A stretch of DNA of 17,094 nt from JBDNFP01 sp041689775 (GTDB taxonomy: Bacteria; Bacteroidota; Bacteroidia; Cytophagales; Spirosomataceae): the NCBI GenBank assembly GCA_041689775.1, contig JBDNFP010000305.1, positions 1-17,094 on the forward strand, in the 5' to 3' direction. The notes under the pieces are model-generated. The model ran no database searches. It saw only the letters and a list, made by a program, of their open reading frames with translations, and was not told the DNA's origin. A program made the position numbers and the translations under genes. Positions 15,466 to 17,094 of the stretch are shown here, piece after piece; the first letter of the stretch is position 1; every line of letters starts with the position of its first letter.

Positions 15466-16053
15466 AAAAGCTTCGGGGATACGCTCGAATCCCAGATGCC
15501 CGTAGACATTGTAGATAAACTGGAATAACAAAAACAACCCAAGCGCCGAGCGGTGTACGGGCAGCGTAAAGGCAATAATCGGAATAATACCGGCTTCCAA
15601 TACGGCTTCGATCAGATGAAAAGAGTAGGAAGTCCAGGGCGTAGGATTCGTAGAATGATGATGCACCAAATGTACGTGTTTGAATACCTGAGGCAGATGC
15701 ATAAACCGGTGCATCCAGTAGAAGTATGTATCGTGAATGATAAACATCAACGGAAACGTCAGTAGATAATAGCCTAGCCCGTGTTCGTTGATTTTGGGAT
15801 ACAAATTGGTATACTCCCGCCATTGAAACAGGACTAGTGAGGCCATGGTAGCAAATACCAGGACAGTTTGAAACGAGTACAGAATATCAAACCTCATTTT
15901 ATCCCAGCCCGGAAACTTAGTCTGTATTTTCCGGTGTAGAAACTTATTTTTCAACACAAAGTAAAAGAGAACGTAGGCTAGTCCCGCAATGGCAAAATAC
16001 CGTACCGTCACACTCTGAGAGATCCTGAGCCAGGTAGTTAAAAAGTCTTCCAT
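15358..16053 (-). CDS. Sterol desaturase / fatty acid hydroxylase family protein, frameshifted near the 3' end
   Basis: This is the N-terminal 197 residues of a membrane di-iron oxygenase that hydroxylates or desaturates a lipid, followed by about 34 out-of-frame residues. Hydrophobic segments lie at about 19-35, 59-77, 94-109 and 152-184. The first two histidine boxes are in place: HRFMH (115-119, HxxxH) and HLVHH (128-132, HxxHH). The third is found only in the shifted downstream frame. The join falls after GFERIPEAFP at a run of three Cs. The gene starts 2 bp after the stop of the DUF1080 gene, so the two are almost certainly one transcript. As written the product would lack iron ligands and be inactive, unless the deletion is a sequencing error. 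Confidence 0.9.
   Translation of the reverse strand: MEDFLTTWLRISQSVTVRYFAIAGLAYVLFYFVLKNKFLHRKIQTKFPGWDKMRFDILYSFQTVLVFATMASLVLFQWREYTNLYPKINEHGLGYYLLTFPLMFIIHDTYFYWMHRFMHLPQVFKHVHLVHHHSTNPTPWTSYSFHLIEAVLEAGIIPIIAFTLPVHRSALGLFLLFQFIYNVYGHLGFERIPEAFPERTSVNGLIPPWRTTCIISTSRETTDFTSCFGTG
15463..15465 (-). other. Apparent one-base contraction of a C run in the desaturase gene
   Basis: The coding strand reads GCT TTT CCC GAA CGC in the upstream frame and TTT TCC CGA ACG CAC in the downstream frame. Restoring CCC to CCCC gives GCT TTT CCC CGA ACG CAC, that is AFP-RTH, joining two halves that both match the family. Homopolymer contraction is a common sequencing artefact and a common natural mutation. 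Confidence 0.8.
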
Positions 16054-16055
16054 GG

Positions 16056-16754
16056 TTATTCCGATAGCTTTTTAATCGGCGTCAGATCTACTTTTCGAAA
16101 CTCTACTTCGGAGCCCTCGGCCTGTAAGGCAATTTGCCCAATACTGGCGGTGGCGTCGTAGCCGTAGTTTACAAAGTCGCCATTGACCCATACTTTGATA
16201 GAGTTACCGAGGCATTCAATGGTCATTTTATTCCACTCACCCACGGGCTTCTCCGAGCCATCGGTCAGGTTTGGTACGCGGCGGAGCTTATCGCCGCTTA
16301 CACCCCATTTCCCCTTCGGCCCGCGACGTTTTTCCATATCCGGCACCACAATATCTTCCTCAATGCACCAGAAATCTCCAGCGTTAGTGTGCATCATCTG
16401 TACTTCAATCGACTTCGGAAACATACTATACAAGGCACGTGGGGTCGATGCAAACACCAATGCTCCGCAGTTACCGGGCTTGCCCGCAAAACGATATTCC
16501 AGTTCGAGACGAAAGTTTTGGTAGTTAGCATCCGTAATCAGATGCCCACCGGGCGTACCCAAACTTACCAACATGCCATCACGGACGATAAAAGGCATCA
16601 CGGCATCCGGGTTTTTGTCCATCGTTGGCACATCGGCATGCCAGCCTTTCAGGTTTTTGCCATTAAACAGGCTGCGGGTTTGGGCCTGCACCGGTAGCAC
16701 CGTAGCCAGAAAACCGGTAGTAACAAGACAAATTAAGGGAGTGAGTCTTTTCAT
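16056..16754 (-). CDS. Secreted DUF1080 (3-keto-disaccharide hydrolase domain) protein
   Basis: From the chosen ATG at 16752-16754 the product has 232 residues and a signal peptide (MKRLTPLICLVTTGFL ... VQA) cleaved near residue 24. A longer frame from 16817 would add 21 residues that spoil the signal peptide start. The mature protein is the DUF1080/PF06439 concanavalin-like jelly roll: SLFNGKNLKGWHAD at the start, GHLITDANYQNFRLELEYRF, the NCGALVFAS strand, IEVQMMHTNAGDFW, WNKMTIECLGNSIKVWVNGDFVNYG and IALQAEGSEVEFRKVDLTPI at the end. Some family members act on 3-keto-disaccharides; others only bind glycans. It is followed after 2 bp by the desaturase gene, so they share a transcript. Confidence 0.92.
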   Translation of the reverse strand: MKRLTPLICLVTTGFLATVLPVQAQTRSLFNGKNLKGWHADVPTMDKNPDAVMPFIVRDGMLVSLGTPGGHLITDANYQNFRLELEYRFAGKPGNCGALVFASTPRALYSMFPKSIEVQMMHTNAGDFWCIEEDIVVPDMEKRRGPKGKWGVSGDKLRRVPNLTDGSEKPVGEWNKMTIECLGNSIKVWVNGDFVNYGYDATASIGQIALQAEGSEVEFRKVDLTPIKKLSE

Positions 16755-17014
16755 GGACAATGAAGGAATAGTTAACAATGCGAAAGATGATAAGTACAAG
16801 GTAAAAAAGCAAGACAATGCTGTGTCACAATGAAAGTTAGTTCTCGATATGATCTACATCATTCCGAATAGGGAGCATAGTTTGTTTTTTTGAATCAAAA
16901 ACTAAACTCATGGCTTCATAAGTACTAGAGACAAATTACTTTGCATTAAATGGGCTTAGTAACGATTAAAAAATAACTTGGTAAAATTGCTTTTCACCTC
17001 ACGACTAACTTACA
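16755..17014. other. Intergenic region upstream of the DUF1080 gene and the terminal frame
   Basis: These 260 bp are AT-rich and contain no supported gene. AGTTTGTTTTTT and AAAAACTAAACT (16879-16908) can pair around TGAATC with one mismatch and one wobble, an AT-rich hairpin. TTACTTTG (16936-16943) is one base off the -7 consensus for rightward transcription. If an insertion sequence starts before 17015, its left end must lie here, but I cannot place an inverted repeat without the other end. Confidence 0.35.
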
Positions 17015-17094
17015 TTGATCAGCGAAGACGAAATCAGATATTACAGTCAACTGGACGAGCGCCAGCAGCGGGTTTTCCTCGGCTTGAAAGCCAA
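17015..17094 (+). CDS. Start of an unidentified reading frame, possibly a transposase (cut by window end)
   Basis: A TTG at 17015-17017 opens a frame that runs to the window end (26 complete codons). An in-frame TAA lies at 17006-17008, and no ATG lies between it and the TTG. The visible residues (ISEDEIRYYSQLDERQQRVF then LGLKA) have the form 'helix, LDERQRR, aliphatic, A', like the N-terminus of ISAzo13-type transposases (LDERQRRLWAAAEA). The codon choice looks coding. With so few residues the match is suggestive only, and any helical protein rich in Glu and Gln could look similar. Confidence 0.4.
   Translation, partial: MISEDEIRYYSQLDERQQRVFLGLKA

Noticed and set aside
16134..16697. Plus-strand open frame (187 codons) opposite the DUF1080 gene
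   Set aside because: The minus strand encodes a clear DUF1080 domain with signal peptide, and the plus frame has no recognisable features.
16755..16817. 21-residue extension of the DUF1080 protein
   Set aside because: It would put an extra hydrophobic stretch before a textbook signal peptide starting MKRLTPL.
16879..16908. AT-rich hairpin as a terminator
   Set aside because: The stem is almost all A-T pairs with a mismatch, and no gene ends nearby on either strand.

Overview
The window looks like chromosomal DNA of a Bacteroidota member, most likely order Cytophagales (Spirosomataceae-like). This rests on moderate GC content, a hybrid histidine kinase with a C-terminal AraC-type output domain, a lipoprotein joining a YVTN-type propeller to a phosphoesterase, a bacterial GH3-type adenylating enzyme, a DUF1080 protein, and TAnnTTTG-like -7 promoter boxes with little Shine-Dalgarno signal. 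The assignment is inferred from gene families, not from a marker gene.

Layout: (1) 1-237 is the 3' end of an IS630-family transposase cut by the window edge. (2) 351-8078, all on the minus strand, is a probable surface-glycan operon. In transcription order it holds a SAM methyltransferase, a leaderless five-bladed-propeller glycosidase-like protein, a phytanoyl-CoA-dioxygenase-family oxygenase, three family 2 glycosyltransferases (two of them adjacent paralogues with an ATGA overlap), and a cytoplasmic hybrid histidine kinase. The kinase reading frame is broken by an apparent one-base deletion near 720-722, which separates the AraC output domain. (3) 8280-8756 (+) is a flavin reductase-like split-barrel protein. 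It converges, with a 2-bp gap, on a GH3 family adenylating enzyme (8759-10288, -), which lies downstream of an exported glycerophosphodiester phosphodiesterase (10370-11266, -). (4) 11386-15042 (+) holds a doubtful small membrane protein, a secreted NTF2-like protein and a 906-residue propeller/phosphoesterase lipoprotein. (5) 15275-16754 (-) holds a DUF1080 secreted protein followed 2 bp later by a sterol desaturase/fatty acid hydroxylase, whose third histidine box is split off by a second one-base deletion in a run of Cs (15463-15465). (6) From 17015 a new reading frame begins and is cut by the window end. It may be a second transposase.

The block at 2487-8078 is the best candidate for an unusual system. 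Glycosyltransferases, an Fe(II)/2-oxoglutarate-type oxygenase, a methyltransferase and a glycosidase-fold protein without an export signal together suggest synthesis of an oxidised and methylated sugar or glycan in the cytoplasm. The kinase at its end could be its regulator, and a 21-bp-spaced direct repeat beyond the kinase would suit an AraC-type dimer. The substrate cannot be read from the sequence.

No tRNA, rRNA or CRISPR array was seen, and no convincing rho-independent terminator. Every gene-free stretch is under 300 bp; those of 200-260 bp (8079-8279, 15043-15274, 16755-17014) are described in the features. Two frameshifts in otherwise well-kept genes suggest either recent decay or assembly indels.
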